This document shows, piece by piece, positions 1 to 8,392 of a stretch of 64,000 nt of DNA (position 1 is the first letter of the stretch; the number at the start of each line of letters is the position of its first letter). The notes beneath the pieces were generated by a model. The model ran no database searches. It had not been told where the DNA came from and was given only the letters and a program-made list of their open reading frames with translations. This DNA is from JADCRZ01 sp031399065 (GTDB lineage: Bacteria; Bacteroidota; Bacteroidia; Chitinophagales; Chitinophagaceae). The DNA lies in contig JANNOM010000053.1 of NCBI GenBank assembly GCA_031399065.1, positions 44,877-108,876 of the forward strand. The letters run 5' to 3'. The position numbers were made by a program, and so were the translations under genes.

Positions 1-170
1 CCAAGATCTACTGCTGATTTACCCTTTTCGCCACTATTGATGAGTATTGCCAGTAGTTCGGAATCGCTGAGTGCCATGGGACTTTTACTAAGTAGTTTTT
101 CGCGGGGACGGTCATCAATTGCCCAGTGTTTAATCGAGTGGTTTTGCTCTTGTCTGCTTTTCATTTTCAT
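1..170 (-). CDS. radC: RadC/UPF0758 family JAB-domain protein, N-terminal part only
   Basis: The reverse strand from 170 encodes MKMKSRQEQNHSIKHW followed by DRPREKLL and ALSDSELLAILINSG. This is the N-terminal helix-hairpin-helix region typical of RadC-family proteins. The metal-binding JAB domain lies beyond the left edge, so catalytic residues cannot be checked. RadC was named for DNA repair, but its biochemical role is unsettled. It is divergent from the small membrane protein gene at 294. A second RadC-like gene, of mobile-element type, lies at 18458-18928. Confidence 0.85.
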   Translation of the reverse strand, partial: MKMKSRQEQNHSIKHWAIDDRPREKLLSKSPMALSDSELLAILINSGEKGKSAVDL

Positions 171-293
171 AATACTTTTATATCAGCAAGTTGCAAAGGA
201 TGCAGTATAATACTTTACGTGTTTTCACGTTTTATAAGTGTCCTTTTCACCCTTTTTGTAAAATCCGATTATCCAACGCAAAAATCCAGTCCA

Positions 294-500
294 ATGTCCA
301 AAAAAACCCTTTCGCCTATCGGCGGCCTTCAATCCTTCTTTTTCTGCATAGGCATGTATTTCGTGGCCTTGTTTTTCTCAATTTTCGTTTGCTCTTCCAT
401 ATTTTACGCTATTAATCCTAAAAAGGATACGGGCAAAGAAATGACGGCAGGTATGAAGCCAATGCCACAGGAGAAAAAAGTATATGCTTCTGTGAATTAA
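294..500 (+). CDS. Small single-pass membrane protein, unknown function
   Basis: This 68-residue protein starts MSKKTLSPIG. The frame is open further upstream, but those codons are low-complexity and lie over the divergent radC leader, so I chose the ATG at 294. Residues about 12-40 form one hydrophobic segment (FFFCIGMYFVALFFSIF) followed by a charged tail rich in Lys and Met. I recognise no domain. Tiny inner-membrane proteins of this shape are common next to housekeeping genes in Bacteroidota. A function cannot be assigned. Confidence 0.5.
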   Translation: MSKKTLSPIGGLQSFFFCIGMYFVALFFSIFVCSSIFYAINPKKDTGKEMTAGMKPMPQEKKVYASVN

Positions 501-558
501 AACATTTTGTAAGCTGACTATAAGGCGGGATTTCTGGCTATAAACCGGGTGTTCCGCC

Positions 559-589
559 TTGCAGTTTGTGGCTTTTTATGCTATCTTCG
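559..589 (+). promoter_or_regulatory. Putative Bacteroidota-type promoter of prs
   Basis: TTG at 559-561 and TATCTTCG at 582-589 are 20 bases apart, which fits the Bacteroidota -33/-7 pattern (TTG, TAnnTTTG) with one mismatch. Transcription would begin near 596, just ahead of the ATG at 607. This supports 607, not 559, as the prs start. Confidence 0.5.
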
Positions 590-606
590 CCGCTCATACC
601 TCTTAT

Positions 607-1602
607 ATGCATCCAAACGCGAAGATCTTTTCCGGCTCGGGTTCCCAGCACCTGGCCGAACGAATTGCCAGCCGGTTCGGCACTCCCCTCGGCAAGGTAA
701 ATATCCAGAAATTCAGCGATGGTGAAATTGGTGTCGACTTCCAGGAAAGTATCCGGGGAGATTATGTTTTTCTTATACAAAGTACCTATTCTCCCTGCGA
801 TACGCTGATGGAGCTTTTGCTTATGATCGATGCGGCCCGGAGGGCCTCGGCTTATAAAGTGATTGCCGTAATGCCTTATTTCGGCTACGCCCGGCAGGAC
901 AGAAAAGACAAACCCCGTGTAGCCATCGGTTCAAAACTGGTTGCCAATATGCTGGTGGCAGCCGGGGCAGACAGGGTAATTACCATGGATCTTCACGCAG
1001 CACAGATACAGGGCTATTTCGATATACCCGTGGATCACCTTGACTCTTCGGCAATTTTTATACCTTACATAGAACAACTTAAACTCGAAAACCTTACCTT
1101 TGCGGCCCCCGATGTGGGAAGTGCCAACCGGGTACGTGAAGTGGCGAGCTATTTTAACGCAGAAATGGTGATTTGTGATAAGCACCGGAAGCGTGCCAAC
1201 GAGATAGCCAGCATGATGGTGATAGGGGATGTAAACGGTAAGGATATAGCTCTTATAGATGATATCTGCGATACAGGTGGTACGCTGGCTAAAGCAGGGG
1301 CCCTGTTGCTGGAAAAAGGTGCCAAAAGCGTTCGTGCATTGTGTACACACCCGGTTTTAAGCGGTAATGCGTACAGTAATATAGGTAACAGTGTGCTGAA
1401 AGAACTAGTAGTGTGCGATACTATTCCTTTAAAAAAGGAAGAACCAAAAATAAAGCTGCTTTCAGTAGCAGACCTTTTCGCGGTAGCCATCCGTAATGCA
1501 TATGAGAACAAGAGTATTACCAGCCTGTTTATCCACTCCCAATTAAAGGCGAGGAATAAGGCAGAAAAAGATGCACTGGAACTGGGAAAGGTGCAGGGAT
1601 AG
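607..1602 (+). CDS. prs: Ribose-phosphate pyrophosphokinase (PRPP synthetase)
   Basis: Makes phosphoribosyl pyrophosphate from ribose-5-phosphate and ATP for nucleotide, His and Trp synthesis. The 331-residue product has the N-terminal fold (KIFSGSGSQHLAE), the ATP region PYFGYARQDRKDKPR, the catalytic-loop region after DLHAAQIQGYFDIPVDHL, and the PRPP-binding loop ALIDDICDTGGTL. It is slightly longer than the usual 310-320 residues because of its C-terminal tail. The start at 607 fits the homology and the promoter at 559-589. It ends in TAG and lies 48 bases before the L25 gene, the usual Bacteroidota order prs-L25-pth. Confidence 0.95.
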   Translation: MHPNAKIFSGSGSQHLAERIASRFGTPLGKVNIQKFSDGEIGVDFQESIRGDYVFLIQSTYSPCDTLMELLLMIDAARRASAYKVIAVMPYFGYARQDRKDKPRVAIGSKLVANMLVAAGADRVITMDLHAAQIQGYFDIPVDHLDSSAIFIPYIEQLKLENLTFAAPDVGSANRVREVASYFNAEMVICDKHRKRANEIASMMVIGDVNGKDIALIDDICDTGGTLAKAGALLLEKGAKSVRALCTHPVLSGNAYSNIGNSVLKELVVCDTIPLKKEEPKIKLLSVADLFAVAIRNAYENKSITSLFIHSQLKARNKAEKDALELGKVQG

Positions 1603-1650
1603 GTTTACCGGAAGAAAAACAGTTCGCTTAATAATAAACAGTTATAAAAA

Positions 1651-2232
1651 ATGAAAACAATTACCATCAAAGGACAACTCAGGACCGAACACGGCAAACA
1701 AGCCACCCGCCAACTTCGCTCTGAGGGAAAAGTGCCGGGTGTAATTTACGGGGGTGCCCAGGAAGTTAATTTTTCCGCTCCGACCGCAGATTTCAAAAGC
1801 CTGGTTTACACACCGGAATTTCAATTGGCAGATCTGCAGGTAGAAGGAAAAAATTACCGCTGCATCTTAAAAGACATCCAGTTTGATAAAGTGACCGAGC
1901 AGCTTCTGCACGTTGACTTTCTGGAATTGGTAGAAGATAAAAAAGTGATTGCCACGCTGCCGCTTAAACTCACCGGCACGCCGGTAGGAGTAAAGGCGGG
2001 AGGTAAGCTGATTACCAAAATGAAATCGCTGAAAGTAAAAACCTTCCCTAAGTTTTTAAAAGAAAACATCGAGCTGGATATAACTTCCCTGGAGTTGAAT
2101 GCCAATATTCGGGTAGAAGACGTACCGGCCGGTGATTTCGAAATCATGAACTCACCTCGTATTCCTATTGCTTCCATTGTAATGACCCGCCAGTTGAAAC
2201 AGGAAGAAGCCACTGCAGAGAAGAAAAAATAA
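1651..2232 (+). CDS. rplY: 50S ribosomal protein L25/general stress protein Ctc
   Basis: Binds 5S rRNA in the large ribosomal subunit. At 193 residues it is the long (Ctc/TL5) form: an N-terminal L25 domain (about 1-95, with EGKVPGVIYGG and the motif LHVDF) followed by a C-terminal beta domain (about 96-185, GVKAGGKLITKMKSLKVK). The tail is lysine-rich. It is co-directional with prs upstream and pth downstream. An A-rich leader (TTATAAAAA) precedes the ATG without an SD site, as expected in Bacteroidota. Confidence 0.94.
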   Translation: MKTITIKGQLRTEHGKQATRQLRSEGKVPGVIYGGAQEVNFSAPTADFKSLVYTPEFQLADLQVEGKNYRCILKDIQFDKVTEQLLHVDFLELVEDKKVIATLPLKLTGTPVGVKAGGKLITKMKSLKVKTFPKFLKENIELDITSLELNANIRVEDVPAGDFEIMNSPRIPIASIVMTRQLKQEEATAEKKK

Positions 2233-2249
2233 TGCAGTATAAGAGATAG

Positions 2250-2279
2250 TAACGGAATACTCCAATCAGTATTCCGTTA
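2250..2279 (+). terminator. Strong hairpin after L25 gene
   Basis: TAACGGAATACT and its exact complement AGTATTCCGTTA flank the loop CCAATC, giving a perfect 12-bp stem. There is no long T run after it, so it may be an intrinsic terminator of weak type or an mRNA-end stabiliser between the L25 gene and pth. Confidence 0.6.
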
Positions 2280-2299
2280 CTGCTTTCAACACTGACAGC

Positions 2300-2878
2300 A
2301 TGAGTAAATTCTTAATTGCAGGCCTGGGAAATATCGGAGCGGAATATGAACAGACAAGGCATAATATAGGCTTTGAGATGTTGGATTTCTTTGTAACCAA
2401 ACATGAAGGGGTTTACCAATTAGACAGACTGGCACTGGTGGCAGAAGTAAAGTGGAAGGGTAAAATATTTATCTGTATCAAGCCGACTACTTTCATGAAC
2501 CTGAGTGGTAAATCGGTCAAGTACTGGATGGACAAAGAGCATATTCCCGTAGAGAATATCCTGGTTATAGCAGACGAATTGGCCATTCCCCTTGAAAAAA
2601 TACGTATTAGACCTTCCGGATCGGACGGCGGGCATAACGGGCTGAAAAGCATCCATGAAGTATTGGGAACGGATAAATACCCGAGATTGCGGTTCGGCAT
2701 AGGGAATAATTACCCCAAAGGCAGGCAGGTAGATTATGTACTGGGTAAATGGAGTGATAAAGAATGGCCACTGGTTCAGCATAAAGTGCTTAAATGCACA
2801 GAAGCGATTGAAACCTTTGCCACCACTGGTATCGAAAGAGCGATGAACCAGTTCAACAATTTGGTTTTTACGTTATGA
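2300..2878 (+). CDS. pth: Peptidyl-tRNA hydrolase
   Basis: Cleaves peptidyl-tRNA released from stalled ribosomes, recycling tRNA. The 192-residue product has the family landmarks: GLGNIGAEYEQTRHNIGFEMLD near the N-terminus (catalytic His in RHN), KPTTFMNLSG (with the conserved Asn), and SDGGHNGLKSI about residue 115. Length matches the usual 185-200. It follows the L25 gene in the order common to Bacteroidota. A short gap with an AT-rich leader separates it from the FAH-family gene. Confidence 0.95.
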   Translation: MSKFLIAGLGNIGAEYEQTRHNIGFEMLDFFVTKHEGVYQLDRLALVAEVKWKGKIFICIKPTTFMNLSGKSVKYWMDKEHIPVENILVIADELAIPLEKIRIRPSGSDGGHNGLKSIHEVLGTDKYPRLRFGIGNNYPKGRQVDYVLGKWSDKEWPLVQHKVLKCTEAIETFATTGIERAMNQFNNLVFTL

Positions 2879-2960
2879 ATTGTTGATTTGAATCTTTATT
2901 TTCGCAGAATAATGACTAACGGAATTATATTTTATATTCAATAGCCTATATCAACCAGGC

Positions 2961-2992
2961 GACCTTTCAAGGTCAAAATAGTATTAAATTTG
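2961..2992 (+). promoter_or_regulatory. Possible promoter with a palindrome upstream of the FAH-family gene
   Basis: TAAATTTG at 2985-2992 matches the Bacteroidota -7 consensus TAnnTTTG. Upstream, GACCTTTCAAGGTC at 2961-2974 is a 14-base near-perfect palindrome placed about where the -33 box would be. It could be an operator or simply a hairpin. Confidence 0.35.
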
Positions 2993-3019
2993 ATTTAACT
3001 CTGTAAACTCTGATTGAAT

Positions 3020-3631
3020 ATGAAAATATTCTGTGTAGGCCGTAATTATGTAGCTCATGCACAAGAATTAGGTAATGATATTCCCGATGAACCGGTCATA
3101 TTCATGAAGCCTAAAAGCGCATTATTACAGGCACATACTCCGTTCTATTACCCCGAATTCACTAATGAACTTCATTATGAATGTGAACTGGTATTGCGTA
3201 TTTCCAAGAACGGTAAATATATTCAGGACCGTTTTGCCAGTAAATACTACGATGCAATCAGTGTTGGTATCGATTTTACCGCGAGGGACATACAGAATGA
3301 ATTAAAAGAAAAAGGGCTGCCTTGGGAAAAAGCCAAAGCCTGGGATAATTCTGCCATTGTAGGTAAATGGATACCTGTCCCTTCCCTGAAAAACAAAAAA
3401 GATATTAAATTCCATCTGCATAAAAACAAAGAACTGGTTCAGTCGGGCAGTTCGGCACAGATGCTGAATAATTTCGACCAGATCGTTTCTTATATCTCCA
3501 ATTACTTCTCCATCAATATCGGCGATCTTATTTTTACCGGAACCCCCGCCGGCGTTGGCGAATGTGTGGTAGGCGATGAACTGGAAGGCTTCCTGGAAGA
3601 CGAACGTATGTTCGAAATGGAAGTAAAATAA
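3020..3631 (+). CDS. Fumarylacetoacetate hydrolase (FAH) family protein
   Basis: The 203-residue product matches the FAH-fold hydrolase/decarboxylase family. It starts MKIFCVGRNYVAHAQELG; the metal-binding acidic residues lie in LHYECELVLRI (E-x-E), and GIDFTARDIQ and the C-terminal IFTGTPAGVGE are family signatures. Substrates in this family range from acylpyruvates to oxaloacetate, and the sequence alone does not choose among them. The ATG at 3020 is preferred over a TTG six bases earlier. It sits alone between pth and the E1 gene. Confidence 0.88.
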   Translation: MKIFCVGRNYVAHAQELGNDIPDEPVIFMKPKSALLQAHTPFYYPEFTNELHYECELVLRISKNGKYIQDRFASKYYDAISVGIDFTARDIQNELKEKGLPWEKAKAWDNSAIVGKWIPVPSLKNKKDIKFHLHKNKELVQSGSSAQMLNNFDQIVSYISNYFSINIGDLIFTGTPAGVGECVVGDELEGFLEDERMFEMEVK

Positions 3632-3662
3632 TATCTGCAACTAACACCTGTTAGTTTATTAT

Positions 3663-3670
3663 TACATTTG
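3663..3670 (+). promoter_or_regulatory. -7 promoter box of the E1 dehydrogenase gene
   Basis: TACATTTG exactly matches the Bacteroidota -7 consensus TAnnTTTG, 18 bases before the ATG at 3688, giving a very short leader. I see no clear TTG at the right spacing upstream. Confidence 0.45.
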
Positions 3671-3687
3671 CAGCCAATTTTGCTGCA

Positions 3688-5757
3688 ATGATACCAGGAA
3701 AGGATATACTGCTAAAAGCATATAAGCTGATGTGCATGGCTCAAGCCATGACCGCCATTTATGAGGCGAACCGCCAGTTATGTAAATATGTTCATTCCAC
3801 CTCCCGCGGTCATGAAGCCATCCAGCTCGCAACCGCTTTTCAGCTGCAGTCTGTTGATTTCGTAAGTCCTTACTACCGGGACGAAAGTCTGCTGCTCGGT
3901 TTAGGTTACACGCCCTACAAGCTGATGCTGCAACTACTGGCTAAAGCAGACGACCCTTTCAGCGCGGGAAGGTCTTACTACGCTCATCCCAGCAGCCGTT
4001 CACCGGATAAGCCTGTCATTATTCATCAGAGCAGTGCCACCGGTATGCAGGCGATACCGGCTACCGGTATAGCACAAGGTTTACAGTTCCTGGAAGAGAC
4101 AAATTCAACCCTTTTAAAGAGAGGTGAGAACGGCATATTGCCCATAGTACTTTGTTCGCTCGGAGACGGAAGCGTAACAGAGGGAGAGGTAAGCGAGGCA
4201 TGGCAATTTGCCGTTTTGAAGCGGCTGCCCGTCATCTACCTTGTCCAGGATAACCAATGGGGCATCAGCGCAAAAGCTTCCGAAACGAGGGTGATGGATG
4301 CCTTTGAATATGCCGCCGGCTTCCCCGGTTTGCAACGCATAAGGGTAGACGGCAGCCGCTTCGACGACAGTTATCAAATAATGAAACAGGTGATCGAACA
4401 CGTCAGAGTGAACCGCGGACCTTACCTCGTTCAGGCCAGCACTCCCTTGCTGGGTCATCATACCAGCGGTGTAAGAAAAGACTTTTACCGGACGGAAGAA
4501 GACCTCGCAGCACATGCCGCCAACGATCCGCTTACCCGTTTGCACCAGCTTTTAATGGAGCAAGAATGCCCGCAGGATCAGCTTGCAGCGTTAAAGCAGC
4601 AGGCGGTATCTATCGTTAAGGATTCTTTTGAGAAAGCGGTGATGGCAAAAGACCCTGATCCATTGACGGTAGAAGAGCACGTTTTTGCGCCAACGACTAT
4701 TACAGAAGAACGTGGCGAGCGTTCACCCGTTCGCAAAGAAAAAATACCCATGGTAGACGCTGCACTTTTCGCCATACGTGAAATAATGGAAGATAACCCT
4801 GAAGCGGTATTATACGGACAGGATGTAGGCAGAACACTCGGAGGCGTGTTCCGCGAAGCCTCTACCCTGGGTGAACAATTCGGAGATCACCGGGTATTCA
4901 ACACTGCGATACAGGAAGCATATATTATTGGCTCTACGCTGGGTATGAGCGCAGCAGGTTTAAAGCCGATCGTAGAAATCCAGTTTGCCGATTATATATA
5001 TCCCGGGTTCAATCAACTCGTAACGGAAATATCCAAAAGCTGTTACCTGAGTGCCGGCAAATTTCCGGTGCAGACACTCATACGAATACCTACCGGTGCT
5101 TATGGCGGCGGAGGTCCTTATCATAGTGGCAGTATAGAAACCACTCTGCTTTCCATAAAAGGCATCAAAATAGTATACCCTTCCAATGCCGCAGATATGA
5201 AGGGGCTGATGAAGGCGGCATTCTATGATCCCAACCCGGTGATCATGCTGGAACATAAGGGTCTTTACTGGAGCAAGGTACCCGGAACGGAAGATGCCCG
5301 CACAGCAGAGCCCTCCCGCGATTACATCATCCCCTTAGGAAAGGGCAGGGTGGTGCTGGCTGCATCAGAAGAGTCTATAAACAAGGGGGACACGGTATGT
5401 ATCATAACCTATGGAATGGGCGTTTACTGGGCCAAAAAAGCCGCACTGCATTTCCCCGACAGGGTAGAGATCATTGACCTGCGGACTTTGTTTCCCTGTG
5501 ACGAAGACCTGGTATATGCAACTGTCAAAAAACACGGAAAGTGCCTCGTACTTACCGAAGAACAGCAAAACAATTCCTTTGCCGAAGCCCTTGCCGCCAG
5601 GATCTCCAAACATTGCTTTCCTTACCTCGATGCAGCGGTAGAAGTGTACGGGGCACTTAACAATCCGGCTGTGCCTATAAACACCGGTCTCGAATATGCC
5701 ATGCTTCCCGGAGCGGAAAAACTAATAATCCGAATGAACGAACTTTTCTCTTATTGA
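3688..5757 (+). CDS. Fused alpha/beta E1 component of a branched-chain 2-oxoacid dehydrogenase-type complex
   Basis: A 689-residue thiamine-diphosphate enzyme with both E1 halves in one chain, the form common in Bacteroidota. It decarboxylates a 2-oxoacid and passes the acyl group to the lipoyl E2. The alpha half (about 1-325) has HSTSRGHEAIQLA, YYRDES and the ThDP/Mg motif GDGSVTEGEVSEA...QDNQWGIS. The beta half (about 350-689) starts VDAALFAIREIMEDNP and has GQDVG, the FADYIYPGFNQL region and PTGAYGGGGPYHS. No E2 or E3 gene is adjacent. Substrate (branched-chain or pyruvate) is not decided by sequence. Confidence 0.9.
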   Translation: MIPGKDILLKAYKLMCMAQAMTAIYEANRQLCKYVHSTSRGHEAIQLATAFQLQSVDFVSPYYRDESLLLGLGYTPYKLMLQLLAKADDPFSAGRSYYAHPSSRSPDKPVIIHQSSATGMQAIPATGIAQGLQFLEETNSTLLKRGENGILPIVLCSLGDGSVTEGEVSEAWQFAVLKRLPVIYLVQDNQWGISAKASETRVMDAFEYAAGFPGLQRIRVDGSRFDDSYQIMKQVIEHVRVNRGPYLVQASTPLLGHHTSGVRKDFYRTEEDLAAHAANDPLTRLHQLLMEQECPQDQLAALKQQAVSIVKDSFEKAVMAKDPDPLTVEEHVFAPTTITEERGERSPVRKEKIPMVDAALFAIREIMEDNPEAVLYGQDVGRTLGGVFREASTLGEQFGDHRVFNTAIQEAYIIGSTLGMSAAGLKPIVEIQFADYIYPGFNQLVTEISKSCYLSAGKFPVQTLIRIPTGAYGGGGPYHSGSIETTLLSIKGIKIVYPSNAADMKGLMKAAFYDPNPVIMLEHKGLYWSKVPGTEDARTAEPSRDYIIPLGKGRVVLAASEESINKGDTVCIITYGMGVYWAKKAALHFPDRVEIIDLRTLFPCDEDLVYATVKKHGKCLVLTEEQQNNSFAEALAARISKHCFPYLDAAVEVYGALNNPAVPINTGLEYAMLPGAEKLIIRMNELFSY

Positions 5758-5761
5758 TAAA

Positions 5762-5790
5762 CGGTTTTTAGCCGAAAACCGCTATTTTTG
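5762..5790 (+). terminator. Terminator of the E1 gene merging into the tRNA-Met promoter
   Basis: CGGTTTT (5762-5768) pairs with AAAACCG (5775-5781) around the loop TAGCCG, just after the E1 stop. The bases that follow, TATTTTTG at 5783-5790, are a perfect -7 box (TAnnTTTG) 10 bases before the tRNA, so the two signals abut. Confidence 0.55.
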
Positions 5791-5800
5791 CCACCCATTT

Positions 5801-5877
5801 GGCGAGGTAGCTCAGTTGGTTAGAGCATCGGATTCATAACCCGAAGGTCGGGAGTTCAAATCTCCTCTTCGCTACCA
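5801..5877 (+). tRNA. tRNA-Met (anticodon CAT)
   Basis: A full cloverleaf can be drawn: acceptor GGCGAGG with CTTCGCT, D-loop CTCAGTTGGTTAGAG, anticodon loop with CAT between stems CGGAT/ACCCG-like arms, T-arm GGGAG TTCAAAT CTCCT, then A and encoded CCA. It is an elongator-type or tRNA-Ile2-precursor-type CAT tRNA; the sequence alone does not exclude the latter. Its 3' 50 bases are the integration target of the large element to the right, and the gene is left intact by the insertion. Confidence 0.95.
5828..5877 (+). repeat. attL: left copy of the 50-bp element-end repeat
   Basis: The last 50 bases of tRNA-Met, from the anticodon stem to CCA, recur without mismatch at 40463-40512. The next base differs on both sides. 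This is the attachment core of the tyrosine integrase at 39121-40323. Confidence 0.93.
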
Positions 5878-5887
5878 TTGATAATCA

Positions 5888-5920
5888 AGCAGTTATGAAG
5901 AAATTTATAGCTGCTTTTTT
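5888..5920 (+). terminator. Hairpin and T run just inside the left end
   Basis: AGCAGTTAT (5888-5896) pairs with ATAGCTGCT (5907-5915, one T-G pair), followed by six T. It is element-borne and would now end tRNA-Met transcription, replacing the native terminator displaced to 40514-40550. Confidence 0.6.
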
Positions 5921-6011
5921 ATTGCGGGTACAACATGAATGTAAACATTTTCAAGTAGTTTTTACTTTATTGTATTTTCTGTAATTTGGCTATGTTAAAC
6001 AGTATGAACCT

Positions 6012-6278
6012 ATGAATGTCATTTGTCTGGAAGAACCTGCCTTCTATTCCTTGATCGAACAGGTTGTTGCACGCTTAAAGGAAACGCAACAAGTTACTGA
6101 AAAATGGTTGCCAGATTTGGAAGCCATGAAGATGCTGAAAGTCAAATCAAAAGCCACCATGCAAAAATTGCGGGATGAAGGCAAAATCCGTTTTTCCCAG
6201 CCGCAAAAAAAAATCATCCTGTACGACCGGGATTCCATATTGGAATACCTGGAAAAAAATTCACGTAATACCTTCTAA
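6012..6278 (+). CDS. Small helix-turn-helix (excisionase/MerR-like) DNA-binding protein
   Basis: This 88-residue protein resembles the short HTH proteins found at one end of many Bacteroidota mobile elements. Residues about 30-80 (WLPDLEAMKMLKVKSKATMQKLRDEGKI ... DRDSILEYLEKN) form a winged helix-turn-helix of the excisionase type: a column of helix residues, then a hairpin ending at the YDRDSILEYL helix. It is the first gene inside attL and is followed after one base by the next gene. A role in excision or element control is likely but inferred from family and position. Confidence 0.72.
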   Translation: MNVICLEEPAFYSLIEQVVARLKETQQVTEKWLPDLEAMKMLKVKSKATMQKLRDEGKIRFSQPQKKIILYDRDSILEYLEKNSRNTF

Positions 6279-6279
6279 T

Positions 6280-6558
6280 ATGAACGAGTTTGATACCACC
6301 CCTCACCCTGACTATACAAAGGGTTTTAACGAGGGCTACCTGATCGCCAAACACATGCCTGAACTGTCTGATGCGTTAGATCACGCCTTGAGTAAATCAG
6401 ACCGCAGCAAGGGATTTTTGGACGGCAAACAGCAGTTTGTTCTCGAAAAGGAAAAAACGCGCTACCCTGATTTTCTGAAAAGCGATAGGCTTGCCAATCT
6501 GGACAAGTCGGATAAATCGAAAGACAAAGACAAGGATGAACCGGAGCGCGATCGGTAA
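6280..6558 (+). CDS. Small acidic/charged hypothetical protein, co-transcribed with the HTH gene
   Basis: A 92-residue protein whose ATG overlaps nothing but follows the previous stop by one base, so the two are almost surely translated together. The first half (FDTTPHPDYTKGFNEGYLIAKHMPELSDALDHAL) looks globular; the C-terminal third is a low-complexity charged tail made of K, D, E and S. No known domain is recognised. The preserved pairing with an HTH gene suggests an element-maintenance role, which is inference. Confidence 0.6.
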   Translation: MNEFDTTPHPDYTKGFNEGYLIAKHMPELSDALDHALSKSDRSKGFLDGKQQFVLEKEKTRYPDFLKSDRLANLDKSDKSKDKDKDEPERDR

Positions 6559-6600
6559 GAATAATTCTGCTTACTTATTTTCTTTTTTTAGGAAGCATTG

Positions 6601-6930
6601 TTAACGGCGATAACGGCCACTTTGATGTGTATGTTCCTCCACCTTTCTGACATAGTGTGGCCTGGGCTGGGGTGGGGGATTGTAATAGGCTTCAATTGCA
6701 TTGATAATCGCATTCACGGCATTCTTGCTTAGTTCCTGCCCGGCGATTTGTTTCCAAGTGGGTTGCCAATTCTTTAATTGCTTCTGTTGTAGAAACGGTA
6801 GATCGTTCGCAAGCGTGACAGATTTTCCTCCTGCCGAAATAATATAAATTTCACGCGCCCCGTCATTCGAGGCGGCAACACGCAATTTCCAGCACCCGTT
6901 ATCGGTTCGGGCTACGATCACAAATTCCAT
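6601..6930 (-). CDS. Hypothetical protein, 109 residues
   Basis: I start this gene at the ATG at 6930 (MEFVIVARTDNGCWKLRV); the upstream codons in the same frame look non-coding. The first half has an alternating pattern suggestive of a small beta-sheet (EFVIVARTDNG, WKLRVAASNDG, EIYIISAGGK). The second half is helical and ends in a basic, proline-rich tail. It is convergent with the pair at 6012-6558 and shares a direction with the gene at 7086-7652. I do not recognise a family. Confidence 0.5.
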   Translation of the reverse strand: MEFVIVARTDNGCWKLRVAASNDGAREIYIISAGGKSVTLANDLPFLQQKQLKNWQPTWKQIAGQELSKNAVNAIINAIEAYYNPPPQPRPHYVRKVEEHTHQSGRYRR

Positions 6931-7085
6931 TTTCAAATTTACTAAATAATTTAGTAAATGCTGCGCCAATTTGAGCGGAAAAATCTGCCGAATTTCAATT
7001 CTTATTAGGTTCTTTATCGGATTTACCAGGCTCTTTGTTTGTTCTATTGATCGCCTGAACTTAAAAATGACGTTGACTACAATAG

Positions 7086-7652
7086 TCAATCCTTATCCGG
7101 CTCTAATTCAGGTGAGTCACGATCTTTTTCTCGCTCTTTGTCTGGATTTTTTGATAATCTGTCATTTAACGGCGTGGTTAACCATGCTGGCAGAGATGCA
7201 TCTATTTTATTTTGTTTTTCTGTAACAGGATTTTTAGGTTGCTCACCCTTATATTGTGAGATTAAATCGTTTGCCACTTCCATAGAAGCAAGAATATCCT
7301 TTTCTTTAGCCAGCTTTTCTTTTAAATCAGGATTTTGCCATTTATCAATCTGAATCGAGATTTTATGTTTTAAGTCAGGCGAAACATTTTCTATGAGTTT
7401 GGATATTCTGGATTTCGTTTCTGTTTTTATTCTTTCCTGTTCGCCTTTATAAAATTCCACTTGTTTTTCCCTGTTTGACAAGGTTTGACCGCCTGTCATG
7501 CCGGGAGGGGTAAAATTAAAAGAAGGCTTTTCGTGGGCAGGGAGATTGGCTATAAGATCATCCAGCTTTTCGATTTCTTTCGCTGCCGCATCAAGAATGG
7601 TAGTTATCATATCCTCACGTGATAAAATATCATCCCTGTTCTCTTTAAACAT
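7086..7652 (-). CDS. Hypothetical helical protein, 188 residues
   Basis: Starts MFKENRDDILSRED at 7652. Residues about 10-40 and 65-145 are predicted by eye to be long amphipathic helices (regular heptads around EKQVEFYKGEQERIKTETKSR), so a coiled coil is likely. The C-terminal 30 residues are a charged tail with repeated DKE/DRE patterns, resembling the tail of the 6280-6558 product. No domain is recognised. It may form an operon with 6601-6930 (156 bases apart). Confidence 0.55.
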   Translation of the reverse strand: MFKENRDDILSREDMITTILDAAAKEIEKLDDLIANLPAHEKPSFNFTPPGMTGGQTLSNREKQVEFYKGEQERIKTETKSRISKLIENVSPDLKHKISIQIDKWQNPDLKEKLAKEKDILASMEVANDLISQYKGEQPKNPVTEKQNKIDASLPAWLTTPLNDRLSKNPDKEREKDRDSPELEPDKD

Positions 7653-7726
7653 ATAGATAGATTTAATTGACTTTGTAAAATAGTTATTCTAATATAAGAA
7701 ATATCCTCCAGTCTAGAGTACCTAAA

Positions 7727-8392
7727 ATGACCAGAGTGAAAGAATCTCAAGATATCGTTGATAAATACTACAATGGCGATGAAGCGGCTTACAACGAAGC
7801 GTTAACACGTCAAAATGCTTCCGTTATAGATTGGTCGGATATTGAAACACAAACCAAATGCGCACCCGATCAAGAATACCATGCGCTGGCCTATATCCAG
7901 AATTTTCTAGGCTATATCCCTGAACCTAATATTTACATGCCGCATATCGCTTTTGTGCAGGTCTTGGTCGATAGCATGGAAAAAAACCTCATAACGTGGG
8001 ATCATTTCATTGATGAACTGGTTTTTCATGCAAAAAGGATCAGGAATGACGACATGCTAAAGGGCGAATGGGTGCGCCATAAAACTTATGACGAATCCTA
8101 TCGCAAACATTATGAGAATTTTCTGCCCCTTTACAAGCTCCCCGCGCGTGACAGGCTATCGAAACTTCTCGGCTATGAACCTTTGATAGAATATTCTTTA
8201 GAAGCGGAACTTTTTCTGCGACGGCTTTTTCAACTTGATAGTTTTCATTCCGAAATGCCGTATGGCGACACAGATTTAAAAGCTGCGACAATCGTCAGGT
8301 ATCGAGAAGCCTATTTATTGCAAGGCAAATCTGTTGCGGATGATTCCGATTTGATAGGCATGATTTATCAAGAAAGAAAATCCAGTAACTAA
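7727..8392 (+). CDS. Hypothetical cytosolic protein, 221 residues
   Basis: Starts MTRVKESQDIVDKYYNGDE and has no signal peptide or membrane segment. The composition is that of a soluble alpha-helical protein with many Tyr, Asp and Glu residues. It is divergent from the gene at 7086-7652, with a 74-base spacer that must hold both promoters. I recognise no motif or fold. Its position among small accessory genes left of the transfer genes suggests an accessory function, which cannot be specified. Confidence 0.6.
   Translation: MTRVKESQDIVDKYYNGDEAAYNEALTRQNASVIDWSDIETQTKCAPDQEYHALAYIQNFLGYIPEPNIYMPHIAFVQVLVDSMEKNLITWDHFIDELVFHAKRIRNDDMLKGEWVRHKTYDESYRKHYENFLPLYKLPARDRLSKLLGYEPLIEYSLEAELFLRRLFQLDSFHSEMPYGDTDLKAATIVRYREAYLLQGKSVADDSDLIGMIYQERKSSN

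Noticed and set aside
5801..5877. Loss of tRNA-Met function by insertion
   Set aside because: The repeat at the left end restores the full tRNA sequence, so the gene stays intact.
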